This document shows, piece after piece, positions 33,767 through 44,637 of a stretch of 64,000 bases of DNA; position 1 is the stretch's first letter, and each line of letters begins with the position of its first letter. Below the pieces are notes generated by a model, which saw only the letters and a list, made by a program, of their open reading frames with translations, had not been told where the DNA came from and made no database searches. The stretch is taken from NCBI RefSeq assembly GCF_001447195.1, contig NZ_LFRI01000014.1:1-64000 (forward strand), written 5' to 3'. Made by a program: the position numbers and the translations under genes. Source of the DNA: Aquabacterium parvum. GTDB lineage: Bacteria > Pseudomonadota > Gammaproteobacteria > Burkholderiales > Burkholderiaceae_C.

Positions 33767-34534
33767 ATGATCACAGTGCCTTCGAGTTTTCGCCTTGTGG
33801 CCGCAACCGGCCTGCACCGCGGAGACCGCCCCTACCAACAAGACCAGGTGGAAGTCATGCCGCATCCGCGCGTGCCCGGCTGCCTGATGGCCGTGGTTGC
33901 CGACGGCATGGGCGGCAAAAGCGGTGGGCGCAAGGCCGCAGACCAGGTCATCCTCACCGCCAGGCAGGTGTTTGAGCGCTACGAGCCGGGCATGGAGTCG
34001 AGCGAGTCACTCATGACACAGCTGGTGCAAGAGGCTCACTTGATGATCAAGCTCACCGCGCTGGCCTTCGAAGAAGAACCCCACAGCACGGTCGGCGCTT
34101 TCCTGATCAACCCGGACATGAGCGCCTGCATTGGTCACGCAGGCGACACCCGCATCTACCATTTTCACGGGCCGGAAATGATCACCCGCACCGAGGACCA
34201 CTCCTACGTGCAACGCCTGGTCAACGAAGGCCACCTGACCGAAGACGAAGCCAACGTGCACCCTCAGGCCAACTTGCTGACGGGTTGCCTTGGCAGCCAG
34301 GCCGATCCGCCCTTGGCCGTGCGCACCGTCACCCGGCTTGAAATCGGCGACACGCTGCTGGCCTGCTCTGACGGCCTGTGGCACTACTTCACGCCCAAGG
34401 AACTGGGCGCCATCGTGCACACGCTGCCCCCGCGTGAGGCCGCAGAAATGCTGGTGGGCAAAGCTCGCTACCGCGCTCGCGCCGGTGGCGACAACCTGTC
34501 GCTCGCACTCGTCAGGGTCGAAGCACTGGGCTGA
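33767..34534 (+). CDS. PP2C-family serine/threonine protein phosphatase
   Basis: Metal-dependent phosphatase, 255 residues, single domain, cytosolic. Motifs are GDRPYQQDQVEV (first metal Asp), VVADGMGGKSGGRKA, STVGAFLI, IGHAGDTRIYHF, DHSYVQRLVNEG, LLACSDGLWHYF and GGDNLSLALVRV, a complete PP2C set of the Stp/PrpC type. Its partner kinase is not in this window. The start codon lies six bases after a TATAGT and has no Shine-Dalgarno, so its mRNA may be leaderless. It converges with zapE (39-bp gap holding only a GCCTGCAGGC palindrome). Confidence 0.93.
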   Translation: MITVPSSFRLVAATGLHRGDRPYQQDQVEVMPHPRVPGCLMAVVADGMGGKSGGRKAADQVILTARQVFERYEPGMESSESLMTQLVQEAHLMIKLTALAFEEEPHSTVGAFLINPDMSACIGHAGDTRIYHFHGPEMITRTEDHSYVQRLVNEGHLTEDEANVHPQANLLTGCLGSQADPPLAVRTVTRLEIGDTLLACSDGLWHYFTPKELGAIVHTLPPREAAEMLVGKARYRARAGGDNLSLALVRVEALG

Positions 34535-34573
34535 GGTCTCGGCCGCAGCGAGCCGGCGGTCTGGCCTGCAGGC

Positions 34574-35686
34574 TCAGGTCAGCGAGGTGTCGACGATGCG
34601 CCGCTCTTCGCTGAGGTACTCCTTGGACTGCATCTCGTTGAGCCGAGACACCGTGCGCGGGAACTCGTGCGACAAGGGCCCTTCCGTGTACAGCTGCTCG
34701 GGCGGCACCTCGGCCGAGATCACCAGCTTGCATTTGCGGTCGTAAAGCACGTCCACCAACCAGGTGAATCGGCGTGCTTCTGAAGCCATCCTCACCGGCA
34801 TGTGCGGCACGTGGCTCAGCATCACCGTGTGAAAACGCGAGGCCAGCTCCAGGTAGTCGTTCTGCGAGCGCGGACCGCCGCACAGCGTGTTGAAGTCGAA
34901 CCAGACCACGCCACCGGCTTTGCGACGAGCCTTGAGCACGCGGTGCTCGATGTTCAGTTCCGGATCTTCATCGGCGGTTTCTGCCAACTGCCCGAATATG
35001 CGGTGCATTTCCGCTTCGTTCGCCTCGTTGAGCGGCTGCAGGTAGAGGTTGGCGTTTTCCAGCGCGCGGCGGCGGTAGTCGTTACCCGCGTCCACGTTGA
35101 CCACCTGCAACTGCTGCTTGAGCAACTCAATGGCTGGCAGGATGCGGTCGCGGTGAAGGCCATTCGGGTACAGCCCATCCGGATGGAAGTTCGACGTGGT
35201 GACGATGCTCATCCGGTTGCGGAACATCGCGTCCAGCAACTTGTAGAGGATCATGGCGTCGGTCACGTCGGCCACGTGGAACTCGTCGAAACAGATCAGT
35301 CGGTGCTTGCGTGACATGCGCTTGGCCAACACCTCCAGCGGGTCCTGCTGCCCCTTGAGCTCGTGCAACTGGCGGTGCACCTCGCGCATGAACTCGTGAA
35401 AGTGCAGGCGGGTCTTGCGCTCCAACGGCACGGCATTGAAAAAGCAGTCCATGATGAAGCTCTTGCCCCGCCCCACCCCGCCGAACATGTAGACGCCACG
35501 TGGCAGCTCCGGGTAGCGCAACATCTTGGTCAGCGCATTGCTGCGCTTGGCCTTGTAGTTGGCCCACTCGTCCTGGCAGCGCTGCAGCGCCGCGATGCCT
35601 TGCAGCTGGGCCTCATCGGCCTTGTAGCCCCGCTCGGCCAGGCTCTGCTCGTAGAGTTGGGTGACGGATTGCTTGTAGGCAGGCAT
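34574..35686 (-). CDS. zapE: Cell division ATPase ZapE (AFG1-like)
   Basis: AAA-type ATPase of the AFG1 family; in E. coli ZapE acts at the division septum with FtsZ under stress. Start at 35686 (MPAYKQSVTQLYEQ) gives 370 residues. Walker A is GGVGRGKSFIMD, Walker B LICFDEFHV, and the arginine-containing TTSNFHPDGLYPNGLHRDRILP is highly typical. It lies downstream of the sucA-sucB-lpdA genes on the same strand but beyond a strong terminator at 35719-35751, so it has at least partly separate expression. Confidence 0.93.
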   Translation of the reverse strand: MPAYKQSVTQLYEQSLAERGYKADEAQLQGIAALQRCQDEWANYKAKRSNALTKMLRYPELPRGVYMFGGVGRGKSFIMDCFFNAVPLERKTRLHFHEFMREVHRQLHELKGQQDPLEVLAKRMSRKHRLICFDEFHVADVTDAMILYKLLDAMFRNRMSIVTTSNFHPDGLYPNGLHRDRILPAIELLKQQLQVVNVDAGNDYRRRALENANLYLQPLNEANEAEMHRIFGQLAETADEDPELNIEHRVLKARRKAGGVVWFDFNTLCGGPRSQNDYLELASRFHTVMLSHVPHMPVRMASEARRFTWLVDVLYDRKCKLVISAEVPPEQLYTEGPLSHEFPRTVSRLNEMQSKEYLSEERRIVDTSLT

Positions 35687-35718
35687 GTTGAAACGGCTTT
35701 GACCAGGGTGTGAGCGAA

Positions 35719-35751
35719 ACAAAACAAAAGGGGCAGCCAAGCCGCCCCTTT
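35719..35751 (-). terminator. Rho-independent terminator after the 2-oxoglutarate dehydrogenase operon
   Basis: AAAGGGGC (35727-35734) pairs perfectly with GCCCCTTT (35744-35751), 9-base loop. Reading on the minus strand, the T-rich tail (TTTTGTTTTG) follows directly. Confidence 0.88.
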
Positions 35752-35771
35752 CGGTTCTGACAGGAACAAGG

Positions 35772-37202
<1,431 letters not shown>

Positions 37203-37258
37203 GGTTGGGTCTTTCCGTGCGGCAAAGGCGCTGTGAAGCTCGGTGTCAGGCAGGAGGG

Positions 37259-37585
37259 TCAGGCTGGGTCATCGCCCTCGGGGGGAACAAACACCCACAA
37301 CAGGACGTAGATGATGAGCCCCGTGCCCCAGAAAAAAATCAGCAGGGTGACGGCGAGTCGGATGATCCAGGTTTCCACGCCCATCATGCGGGCCAGGCCA
37401 CCGCAGACACCACCAACCCAGCGGTCGTCCAGCGAGCGGCGCATGGTCGAATCAACCACACTTGGCGTTCCCTCGAGCGAGGTGCCGTCCAGCAAACGAG
37501 ACTTCAGTCGCTGAAACTCCTCAGCGGTGATCACGCCTCGCTCATGCAGCGAGGCGAGCTTGTCAAGTTCGTCGGCCATGGACAT
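37259..37585 (-). CDS. SHOCT/PspC-domain membrane protein
   Basis: 108 residues. An N-terminal SHOCT-like helix ([23 protein letters not shown]) is joined to a PspC domain ([22 protein letters not shown]) with one or two transmembrane helices ([21 protein letters not shown]). PspC proteins sense or transmit envelope stress together with phage-shock proteins, but no pspA/B is nearby. The gene sits between sucB and lpdA, 70 bp after sucB and 56 bp before lpdA. Its role in that operon, if any, is unknown; it may simply be an inserted passenger. Confidence 0.87.
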   Translation of the reverse strand: MSMADELDKLASLHERGVITAEEFQRLKSRLLDGTSLEGTPSVVDSTMRRSLDDRWVGGVCGGLARMMGVETWIIRLAVTLLIFFWGTGLIIYVLLWVFVPPEGDDPA

Positions 37586-37618
37586 GGTGTGGAATCCTGT
37601 GATGGGATGCAGACCCGA

Positions 37619-37639
37619 GCGACCCCTCGTGAGGGTCGC
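37619..37639 (-). repeat. Hairpin in the sucB-pspC spacer
   Basis: GCGACCC-CTC and GAGGGTCGC form a nine-pair stem with one bulged C and a two-base loop. There is no U-tract, so it is unlikely to be a full terminator; it may mark an RNA processing or stabilising site that lets sucA-sucB be expressed above the downstream genes. Confidence 0.5.
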
Positions 37640-37655
37640 CCGGTCGCAAAACTCG

Positions 37656-38930
<1,275 letters not shown>

Positions 38931-39036
38931 GTGAGTATCTCCAGCAGCGGCTGCTTGGCGCGTCGCCTCTTCAGGGGGCCTGTTCAGGGGCCCGGCCTGA
39001 CAAGGTCATCCAGAACGCGCAGCGTCCGCATGAACC

Positions 39037-41895
39037 TTATTTGGTGAGAACGAAGCCCTTGAGCTTGGCGAAAGCCTGATCCAGCAGCGCTTTTTGCTGC
39101 TCCATGTGCAGGTGGGCGTAACCCACGGCCGGTGAGGCCGAGGCCGGACGGCCGGCGTAACCCAGCTTCTGGCCTTCCACCATGTTTTCATGGATGTAGT
39201 GCTGCACGAAGAACCAGGCACCCTGGTTCTGGGGCTCGTCCTGGCACCACACCAGATCGCTCAGGTTGGGATACTTCTTCAGCTCGGCAGCGAAGGCCTT
39301 GTGCGGGAAGGGATAGAGCTGTTCGACGCGCACGATGGCCACGTCAGTGGACTTCTTCTCTGCGCGCTTCTTGACCAGGTCGTAGTAGACCTTGCCCGAG
39401 CAGCAGATCACGCGCTTGACCTTCGATGCGTCAACCGTGTCATCGACCTCACCGATCACCGTGCGGAACTCACCGCGGGTGAACTCGCTCAGCGGCGAGG
39501 TGGCGTCCTTGTTACGCAGCAGCGACTTCGGGGTCATGATGACCAGCGGCTTGCGGAACATGCGCACCATCTGGCGACGCAGCACATGGAAGATCTGCGA
39601 AGCCGATGTCGGCTGCACGATCTGCATGTTGTTGTCAGCGGCCAGCTGCATGAAGCGCTCCAGGCGCGCCGAGCTGTGCTCGGGGCCCTGGCCTTCGTAG
39701 CCATGCGGCAGCATCAGGGTCAGGCCGTTGGCGCGGCCCCACTTCACTTCACCCGAGGCGATGAACTGGTCGATCACGACCTGGGCGCCGTTGGCGAAGT
39801 CGCCGAACTGGGCTTCCCAGATGACCAGGCTGTTGGGGTCGGAGCCGGCGTAGCCGTACTCGAAGCCCAGCACCGCCTCTTCCGACAGGATCGAGTCGAT
39901 GACCACGAACGGTGCCTGGTTGTCAGCGATGTGCTGCAGCGGCACGTAAGTGCCTTCGTCGAACTTCTCGCGGTTCTGGTCGTGCAGCACCGAGTGACGG
40001 TGGGTGAAGGTACCGCGGCCGCAGTCCTCACCGGACAGGCGCACGGGGTAGCCGGATGCCACCAGGGAGGCAAAAGCCATGTGCTCGCCCATGCCCCAGT
40101 CGACGTTGACCTCGCCACGGCCCATGGCCGCGCGGTCATCGACCACCTTTTGCACCAGCGGGTGCAGCTTGAAGTTGGTCGGGATGGTGGTGATGCGCTC
40201 GGCCAGGCGACGGAACTCCGCCAGCGGCAAGGCCGTGTCGGCCGAGTCGGTCCACTTCTTGTTGAGGAATGGGGTCCAGTCGACCGCGTACTTGCTCTTG
40301 AAGTTGGTCAGCACCGGGTCGACCGTGTGCTTGCCGGCTTCCATCGCCGCGCGGTAGGCCTTGACCATGTCGTCCGGACCCGTCTCGCCCAGCGTGCCAC
40401 CGCCGACCAGCTTGTCGCCGTACACCTTGCGGGTGCCGGGGTGCTGACCGATCTTCTTGTACATCAGCGGCTGGGTCATGGACGGCGTGTCCTGCTCGTT
40501 GTGGCCGAGCTTGCGGAAGCACACGATGTCGACCACCACGTCCTTGTTGAACTCCTGGCGGTAGTCCAGCGCGAGCTGCGTGGCCAGCACGACAGCTTCG
40601 GGGTCGTCGCCGTTGACGTGCAGCACGGGGGCTTCGATCATCTTGACCACGTCCGAGCAGTACAGCGTCGAGCGCGTGTCGCGCGGGTCGGAAGTGGTGA
40701 AGCCGATCTGGTTGTTGATGACGATGTGGACCGTGCCGCCGGTGTAGTAACCGCGGGTCTGGGCCAGCGCCAGCGTTTCCATCACCACGCCTTGGCCTGC
40801 GAAGGCCGCGTCACCGTGCACCTGCACGGGCAGCACCTGCACGCCCTTGGCGTCGCCGCGGCGGTCCATGCGGGCCTTGACCGAGCCTTCGATCACTGGG
40901 TTGACGATTTCCAGGTGCGAGGGGTTGAACGACAGCGAGAGGTGGACGGGGCCGCCAGGGGTGGTCACGTCACTCGAGAAGCCCTGGTGGTACTTCACGT
41001 CGCCAGCAGTCAGGTTCTCGGGAGCGGTGTGCTCGAACTCGGAGAACAGGTCCTTGGGTTGTTTGCCCAGTGTGTTGACCAGCACGTTCAGGCGGCCGCG
41101 GTGGGCCATGCCGATGACGATTTCCTGCACGCCCTTTTCGCCGGCGCGCTGAATGAGCTCGTCCATCGAGGCGATGAAGGACTCACCGCCCTCCAGCGAA
41201 AAACGCTTCTGGCCGACGTATTTGGTGTGGAGGAATCGCTCCAGACCTTCTGCGGCTGTCAGGCGCTCGAGAATGTGCTTCTTCTTCTCGGCACTGAAGG
41301 TCGGCTTGGAGCGGATGGACTCCAGGCGTTCCTGCCACCAGCGTTTTTCGGTGGGGTCGGTGATGTGCATGTACTCGGCGCCGATGCTGCCGCAGTACGT
41401 CTCACGCAAGGCCTGCACGATTTCGCGCAGGGTCATGTGCTCGGCCTTGGTGAAGTAGGTGTTGGTCGCCGAGAAGGTGATGTCCATGTCCGACTCGGTG
41501 AAGTCGTAGAAGGACGGTTCAAGCTCGGGGATCTTGTTGCGTTCCTGGCGCTTGAGCGGATCGAGGTCGGCCCAGCGGGAACCCAGGAAGCGGTAAGCGG
41601 CGATCAGCGACTGGACGTGAACCTGCTTGCGGGCGACAGCGAGGTCGGCCGAGCTGGTCTTGACCATGAAGGCGTTGGCCTTCGCACGTTGAGCGAACGA
41701 CTCGACCACCGGGGCATGCGCCACATCTCGGTGATCCGTGCCGTCAGATGCAGGGACGTTTTGAAGCGCGTCAAAGTACGCGCGCCAGTTGTCGGGGACG
41801 GAACCTGGGTTGTCGAGGTAGGCCTCGTACAACTCTTCCACATATGGGGCGTTGCCCCCGAACAGGTACGAGTTCGACCTGAACTGCTGCATCAT
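39037..41895 (-). CDS. sucA: 2-oxoglutarate dehydrogenase E1 component
   Basis: Thiamine-diphosphate enzyme of the citric acid cycle that decarboxylates 2-oxoglutarate onto the E2 lipoyl arm. Start at 41895 (MMQQFRSNSYLFGGNAPYVEELY), with AAGGTGAG eight bases upstream, gives 952 residues, normal for SucA. Family landmarks: GMAHRGRLNVLVN, HGDAAFAGQGVVME, the thiamine motif HVNGDDPEAVV, and RKLGHNEQDTPSMTQPLMY. First gene of sucA-sucB-pspC-lpdA. Longer in-frame starts upstream show no family-like sequence. Confidence 0.97.
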   Translation of the reverse strand: MMQQFRSNSYLFGGNAPYVEELYEAYLDNPGSVPDNWRAYFDALQNVPASDGTDHRDVAHAPVVESFAQRAKANAFMVKTSSADLAVARKQVHVQSLIAAYRFLGSRWADLDPLKRQERNKIPELEPSFYDFTESDMDITFSATNTYFTKAEHMTLREIVQALRETYCGSIGAEYMHITDPTEKRWWQERLESIRSKPTFSAEKKKHILERLTAAEGLERFLHTKYVGQKRFSLEGGESFIASMDELIQRAGEKGVQEIVIGMAHRGRLNVLVNTLGKQPKDLFSEFEHTAPENLTAGDVKYHQGFSSDVTTPGGPVHLSLSFNPSHLEIVNPVIEGSVKARMDRRGDAKGVQVLPVQVHGDAAFAGQGVVMETLALAQTRGYYTGGTVHIVINNQIGFTTSDPRDTRSTLYCSDVVKMIEAPVLHVNGDDPEAVVLATQLALDYRQEFNKDVVVDIVCFRKLGHNEQDTPSMTQPLMYKKIGQHPGTRKVYGDKLVGGGTLGETGPDDMVKAYRAAMEAGKHTVDPVLTNFKSKYAVDWTPFLNKKWTDSADTALPLAEFRRLAERITTIPTNFKLHPLVQKVVDDRAAMGRGEVNVDWGMGEHMAFASLVASGYPVRLSGEDCGRGTFTHRHSVLHDQNREKFDEGTYVPLQHIADNQAPFVVIDSILSEEAVLGFEYGYAGSDPNSLVIWEAQFGDFANGAQVVIDQFIASGEVKWGRANGLTLMLPHGYEGQGPEHSSARLERFMQLAADNNMQIVQPTSASQIFHVLRRQMVRMFRKPLVIMTPKSLLRNKDATSPLSEFTRGEFRTVIGEVDDTVDASKVKRVICCSGKVYYDLVKKRAEKKSTDVAIVRVEQLYPFPHKAFAAELKKYPNLSDLVWCQDEPQNQGAWFFVQHYIHENMVEGQKLGYAGRPASASPAVGYAHLHMEQQKALLDQAFAKLKGFVLTK

Positions 41896-42167
41896 TTTTC
41901 GCTCACCTTGCTCCCAGGTTTCCTGGGACGTTGGCTGGTTGGACAACCTTCCGCGACACGGCTTGACCGGTTGGCGGATTGCGACCCGCCTTGCTGTGAC
42001 TGCCGAAGCACACACCAGCAAGGGCGACGGGAAGGGCTTAATTCATAAACCGAGGGTCAATGTAGCACCATTGACTCCGCTTGATGCGCCGAGCGGACAA
42101 AAAAACACGGGAGGACGCCGGCTCATTGGACGCCCTGCTCACGGCGCCAATCGGTGAAAGAAGGCGC
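41896..42167. other. Upstream region of sucA and spacer to the sodB terminator
   Basis: Together with the terminator this makes a 348-bp gene-free gap. It must hold the sucA promoter, but I find no convincing -35/-10 pair on the minus strand; an isolated TTGACC (minus, near 42055-42060) lacks a matching -10. A short GGCGG/CCGCC stem is at 41973-41990. No open frame or operator is evident. Confidence 0.35.
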
Positions 42168-42221
42168 AAAAAAGCCGGGACATGCCCGGCTTGGTTCAAG
42201 CAGCCGCTCTCTGTGGCTGCT
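42168..42221 (-). terminator. sodB terminator with an accessory upstream hairpin
   Basis: Reading on the minus strand, AAGCCGGG/CCCGGCTT (42185-42192 with 42172-42179, five-base loop) is followed by a U-tract from the A-run at 42168-42173. A second stem AGCAGCC/GGCTGCT (42199-42205 with 42215-42221) lies between the stop codon and the terminator. Confidence 0.88.
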
Positions 42222-42243
42222 CGAAGATCAGGTCTAAAGACGC

Positions 42244-42825
42244 TCAACCGAAGTTCTTTTCGGCGAAGTCCCAGTTCACCAGGCTGTTGAGGAACACCTC
42301 GACGAACTTGGGACGGGCGTTGCGGTAGTCGATGTAGTAGGCATGCTCCCACACGTCGACGGTCAACAAAGCGGTGTCACCGGTGGTCAGCGGGGTACCG
42401 GCCGGGCCCATGTTGACGATGTCGACCGAGCCATCGGCCTTCTTGACCAGGAAGGTCCAGCCCGAACCGAAGTTGCCCACGGCAGACTTGGTGAAAGCTT
42501 CCTTGAAGGCGTCGTAGCTGCCGAACTTGGCGTTGATGGCGTCAAGCAGCTTGCCCTTCGGAGCGCCACCGCCTTGCGGCTTCATGCAGTTCCAGAAGAA
42601 GGTGTGGTTCCAGATCTGGGCGGCGTTGTTGTAGATGCCACCGCTGGACTTCTTGACGATGTCTTCCAGCGACAGGGCTTCGAACTCGGTGCCGGGGATC
42701 AGGTTGTTCAGGTTGGTGACGTAAGCCTGGTGGTGCTTGCCGTAGTGGTATTCGAAGGTTTCCTTCGACAGGTGCGGGGCCAGGGCGTCCTGGGCGTAAG
42801 GCAGAGGAGGAAGGGTGTGTGCCAT
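42244..42825 (-). CDS. sodB: Iron superoxide dismutase
   Basis: Dismutates superoxide in the cytoplasm. 193 residues, standard. Metal ligands lie in [24 protein letters not shown], and [19 protein letters not shown]; the FeSOD-type [13 protein letters not shown] is present. Start at 42825 has AGGAA upstream. Expressed from its own promoter (42864-42892) and closed by a strong terminator, so it is a single-gene unit between sucA and xseA. Confidence 0.97.
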   Translation of the reverse strand: MAHTLPPLPYAQDALAPHLSKETFEYHYGKHHQAYVTNLNNLIPGTEFEALSLEDIVKKSSGGIYNNAAQIWNHTFFWNCMKPQGGGAPKGKLLDAINAKFGSYDAFKEAFTKSAVGNFGSGWTFLVKKADGSVDIVNMGPAGTPLTTGDTALLTVDVWEHAYYIDYRNARPKFVEVFLNSLVNWDFAEKNFG

Positions 42826-42863
42826 GGTGCTGTTCCTGCTTGGGTTGGTGGGATTGCTGCGGC

Positions 42864-42892
42864 ATTGTAGGCAAGCCCACTCAGGCTGCCAC
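42864..42892 (-). promoter_or_regulatory. Candidate sigma-70 promoter of sodB
   Basis: Minus-strand GTGGCA (42887-42892, 4 of 6) and TACAAT (42864-42869, 5 of 6) are 17 bp apart. The expected start near 42857 gives a leader of about 32 bases with an AGGAA ribosome site. Confidence 0.55.
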
Positions 42893-42920
42893 GAGGTGCT
42901 CGGCTAAGGCAGGCGAACAC

Positions 42921-44252
42921 TCAGGTTTTTGCCACCCGGCGGCGCTTGATTCGGGGCGCCACAGGATCTGCCGTGACGCGCATCTGCAACACACCATCGG
43001 CCAACACACCCTGAACAACATCGTCGGGCTGCACCCGCGTCACAGAAGTCAGGGGCTGCCCCTGGGGGTCGCTCAGCCACGCATAGCCGCGCTCCAGCAC
43101 ACGCCTGGGGTCGAGCGCGTGCAGACGCCCCGCCAACACCTCGATGCGACGGTGTTGCGAGGGCCACTGGGCCTTCGTCGCCGCCAGCAGTCGCGCCTGG
43201 AGCACCCCGGCATCTGCCCGAGCTGCGCGCAACCGTTGGTCAGGCACCTGGGACAAGCGTTGCTGCAGCAAAGCCTGTTGGCGCTCGAGCGCCGACAGAA
43301 CCTGGGCTGGCCTGGCCAGGCGCAGAGCCGCCTGGTCAAGCCGCTGCCCCAGGCCATCGAGGCGCTGCCTAACGCGGTGCGCCATGCGTTGCAGCAAGCG
43401 CGCCTGCACAGCCTGCGCCACCTCTCGCTCCATCGCGATCAACTCGGCTGCAGCGGTGGGTGTCGGCGCGCGCAAGTCGGCCGCCAGGTCAGCCAGGGAA
43501 ACGTCGGTTTCATGTCCCACGCCACACACCAGCGGCACCGGGCAACCCACCACGGCGCGCACCACGCGTTCGTCGTTGAACGCCCACAGGTCTTCGAGCG
43601 AACCACCACCCCTGCAAAGGATGGCCGAATCGAAAGGCAGGCCCGAGCGGTGTGCCAGCGCGAGCTCGGCCAACGCTTGCACGATCTGAGCCGGGGCCTC
43701 GGCCCCCTGCACCGCTGTCGGGATCAACACCACCTCGACATGCGGCACCCGGCGAGCCAACGCAGTCATGACGTCGCGCCACGCCGCAGCAGCGGGCGAG
43801 GTGACCACCGCCACGCGGCGCGGAAACCGAGGCAGGTCCCGCTTGCGGGCGGGGTCAAAGAGACCTTGGGCGTCCAGTCGGGCCTTCAGCCTCAGGAATT
43901 GCTCGTACAAAGCCCCCGCCCCCGCCTGGCGCATGCCATCGACGACCACCTGCAACTCACCTCGAGCCTCGTAGACGGCCAACTGACCTCGGATCTCAAC
44001 CAGCATCCCGTCTGCTGGCTGGAAATCGACCGAAGCGAAGGAGCGGCGGAACATCGCGCAACGCAACGCCGCTTGCCCATGCTCGTCCTTGAGCGTGAAA
44101 TACGCGTGCCCGGAAGCGGCTCGCGTGAAGCCGCTGAGCTCTCCGCGCACCACGCAGGTCGCAAAGCGCGCCGACAGCGTGTCGCCCACCGCTTGCACAA
44201 GCGCCGAAACAGACCAAATGCGTGCGCGATCTGCGCCTGAGAAGCCCTGCAT
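42921..44252 (-). CDS. xseA: Exodeoxyribonuclease VII large subunit
   Basis: Catalytic subunit of the single-strand exonuclease ExoVII, active in repair. Start at 44252 (MQGFSGADRARIWSVSALV) gives 443 residues. N-terminal OB fold (VRGELSGFTRAASGHAYFTLKDE), catalytic core ([63 protein letters not shown]) and a helical C-terminal half. The small subunit gene xseB is not adjacent. GTG codons just before the ATG and an ATG at 44303 are alternative starts. Confidence 0.94.
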   Translation of the reverse strand: MQGFSGADRARIWSVSALVQAVGDTLSARFATCVVRGELSGFTRAASGHAYFTLKDEHGQAALRCAMFRRSFASVDFQPADGMLVEIRGQLAVYEARGELQVVVDGMRQAGAGALYEQFLRLKARLDAQGLFDPARKRDLPRFPRRVAVVTSPAAAAWRDVMTALARRVPHVEVVLIPTAVQGAEAPAQIVQALAELALAHRSGLPFDSAILCRGGGSLEDLWAFNDERVVRAVVGCPVPLVCGVGHETDVSLADLAADLRAPTPTAAAELIAMEREVAQAVQARLLQRMAHRVRQRLDGLGQRLDQAALRLARPAQVLSALERQQALLQQRLSQVPDQRLRAARADAGVLQARLLAATKAQWPSQHRRIEVLAGRLHALDPRRVLERGYAWLSDPQGQPLTSVTRVQPDDVVQGVLADGVLQMRVTADPVAPRIKRRRVAKT

Positions 44253-44436
44253 CACCACGACGGAGCCGCCACAAGTCCACACGCACGCGCCAGGCCTTGC
44301 CAAAGAGCCTGGGCATCGTCACGCGCCTTTAACAATGATGCAAGCTGTTGATTCATATGATTTTTTTGCTGCCTATTTTTTCAGCAAACTGAGTCAAACC
44401 CCGTGCTGATGCGGGTTGGCGGGCATCCTCCAGCCC

Positions 44437-44457
44437 TTACCCACAAAGTTATCCACA
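44437..44457 (+). promoter_or_regulatory. Pair of phased DnaA boxes
   Basis: TTATCCACA at 44449-44457 is a perfect high-affinity DnaA box; TTACCCACA at 44437-44445 differs by one base. Same orientation, 12 bp apart (start to start), beside an AT-rich stretch. No dnaA, dnaN, parAB or gid genes are nearby, so an origin is unlikely; a regulatory or titration site is more plausible. Confidence 0.6.
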
Positions 44458-44585
44458 GGAACGGTGGACGACTTTCGCACGGTCGTGCTTCACGCTCGAG
44501 GGGGGCGGGCAAGTCCGATGTCCAGTCCCGGCCACAGGCCTCGGAAGCGCCAACAAAGGGCCCCATAATCGGGCCGCAGTGCGCC

Positions 44586-44607
44586 GCGGCCGGGAGTTTT
44601 CGGCCGC
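44586..44607 (+). repeat. Hairpin in the exbB 5' leader
   Basis: GCGGCCG (44586-44592) and CGGCCGC (44601-44607) form a perfect 7-bp stem with loop GGAGTTTT, starting about 10 bases after the predicted transcription start and ending 15 bases before the ribosome site GAGAGGGAG. Confidence 0.55.
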
Positions 44608-44637
44608 ATTCCTGTCGACCCGAGAGGGAGTTCCGAG

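Larger units (their letters stand above)
44253..44637. other. Divergent xseA-exbB intergenic region with AT-rich patch, DnaA boxes and leader hairpin
   Basis: 385 bp without a gene. From xseA outward: an AT-rich patch (about 44327-44395) with an inverted repeat TTTGCTG/CAGCAAA (44365-44371 with 44382-44388) and a minus-strand TTGACT (44391-44396) that could be a -35 for xseA; two DnaA boxes (44437-44457); a plus-strand CATAAT (44564-44569) as probable exbB -10; and a GC hairpin (44586-44607) in the exbB leader. Confidence 0.6.

Noticed and set aside
39190-42048. Long open frame opposite sucA
   Set aside because: Antisense shadow of sucA with no recognisable domain.
44350-44365. Fur box upstream of exbB
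   Set aside because: GATTCATATGATT is only an imperfect palindrome, does not fit the three-hexamer Fur pattern and lies about 210 bp before the likely exbB promoter.
44330-44457. Chromosomal origin of replication
   Set aside because: Only two DnaA boxes and no dnaA, dnaN, gidA or parAB genes; kept as a possible DnaA-binding regulatory site.
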